From: Candidatus Egaibacter danicus
Lineage (GTDB): Bacteria; Pseudomonadota; Gammaproteobacteria; Burkholderiales; Burkholderiaceae
DNA: 6,261 bases
Direction of reading: 5' to 3'
Assembly: GCA_011391115.1 (NCBI GenBank)
Contig: JAABRC010000119.1
Span: 1-6,261, forward strand
Under the pieces are notes generated by a model. That model had not been told where the DNA came from, searched no databases, and saw nothing but the letters and a program-made list of their open reading frames with translations. Below, piece by piece: positions 6,098 to 6,261 of the stretch (position 1 is the stretch's first letter; each line of letters begins with the position of its first letter). The position numbers were made by a program, and so were the translations under genes.

Positions 6098-6261
6098 CTA
6101 TTTACTCTGGAAACTGGCCTTCGTATCGGCTTCAAACTGGGCAATGGCTGCATCAGTCAGCTTGTCCGTGGCCAGCCCGGCAGCAAACTCCGGTCTCACC
6201 GTGGCGGCATAAGCCCCCATTGCGATCAGACGGGACAACACGTCACTTGACTTGATGCTGG
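6098..6261 (-). CDS. C-terminal end of an unrecognised protein (5' part beyond window)
   Basis: On the minus strand the last 53 codons before a TAG stop are open to the window edge. The tail reads as two helical stretches, about residues 5-20 of the visible part (VLSRLIAMGAYAAT) and 30-50 (ATDKLTDAAIAQFEADTKAS), rich in Ala, Asp and Thr, and ends in FQSK. Codon choice matches the neighbouring genes, with many G or C third positions, and there is no competing gene on the plus strand, so I take it as real. It converges on amiC with a 30-base gap. I do not recognise the family and propose no function. It could also be a small protein starting just outside the window. Confidence 0.6.
   Translation of the reverse strand, partial: SIKSSDVLSRLIAMGAYAATVRPEFAAGLATDKLTDAAIAQFEADTKASFQSK

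Overview
The window is a densely coding piece of a Gram-negative chromosome with fairly high GC. It holds eight genes, two of them cut by the window edges, and has no gene-free stretch of 300 bases. The gene content (outer-membrane-directed lipoprotein, MCE-type lipid transport, AmiC-type amidase, QueG, TsaE) and the protein style suggest a betaproteobacterium, probably of the order Burkholderiales. That placement is inference from general resemblance; no 16S or other marker gene is present.

Two divergent gene groups meet near position 4290. Leftward (minus strand) run queG (epoxyqueuosine reductase), a nicotinamidase-like cysteine hydrolase, a divergent MlaE-type ABC permease, an MCE/MlaD-type protein with a long helical tail, and a lipoprotein cut by the left edge. 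Gaps are 27, 2 and 21 bases, followed by a 4-base ATGA overlap, so the five genes look like one transcription unit. Rightward (plus strand) run tsaE and an AmiC-type amidase gene, joined by another 4-base ATGA overlap. The best starts of queG and tsaE are both GTG codons and the two reading frames overlap head to head by about 12 bases, so each gene's promoter must lie largely inside the other gene.

At the right edge a minus-strand gene of unknown function converges on amiC. A GC-rich hairpin between the two stop codons may terminate both.

QueG and TsaE both serve tRNA anticodon-loop modification (queuosine at position 34, t6A at position 37). AmiC splits septal peptidoglycan. The permease, MCE protein and lipoprotein together look like the membrane, periplasmic and outer-membrane parts of a lipid transporter between the two membranes. 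Its ATPase gene is not in the window. The most notable points are this ATPase-less MCE cassette with a little-described lipoprotein, the cysteine hydrolase tightly coupled to it, and the overlapping divergent starts. I see no mobile element, CRISPR array, tRNA, rRNA or clear sign of recent gene transfer.
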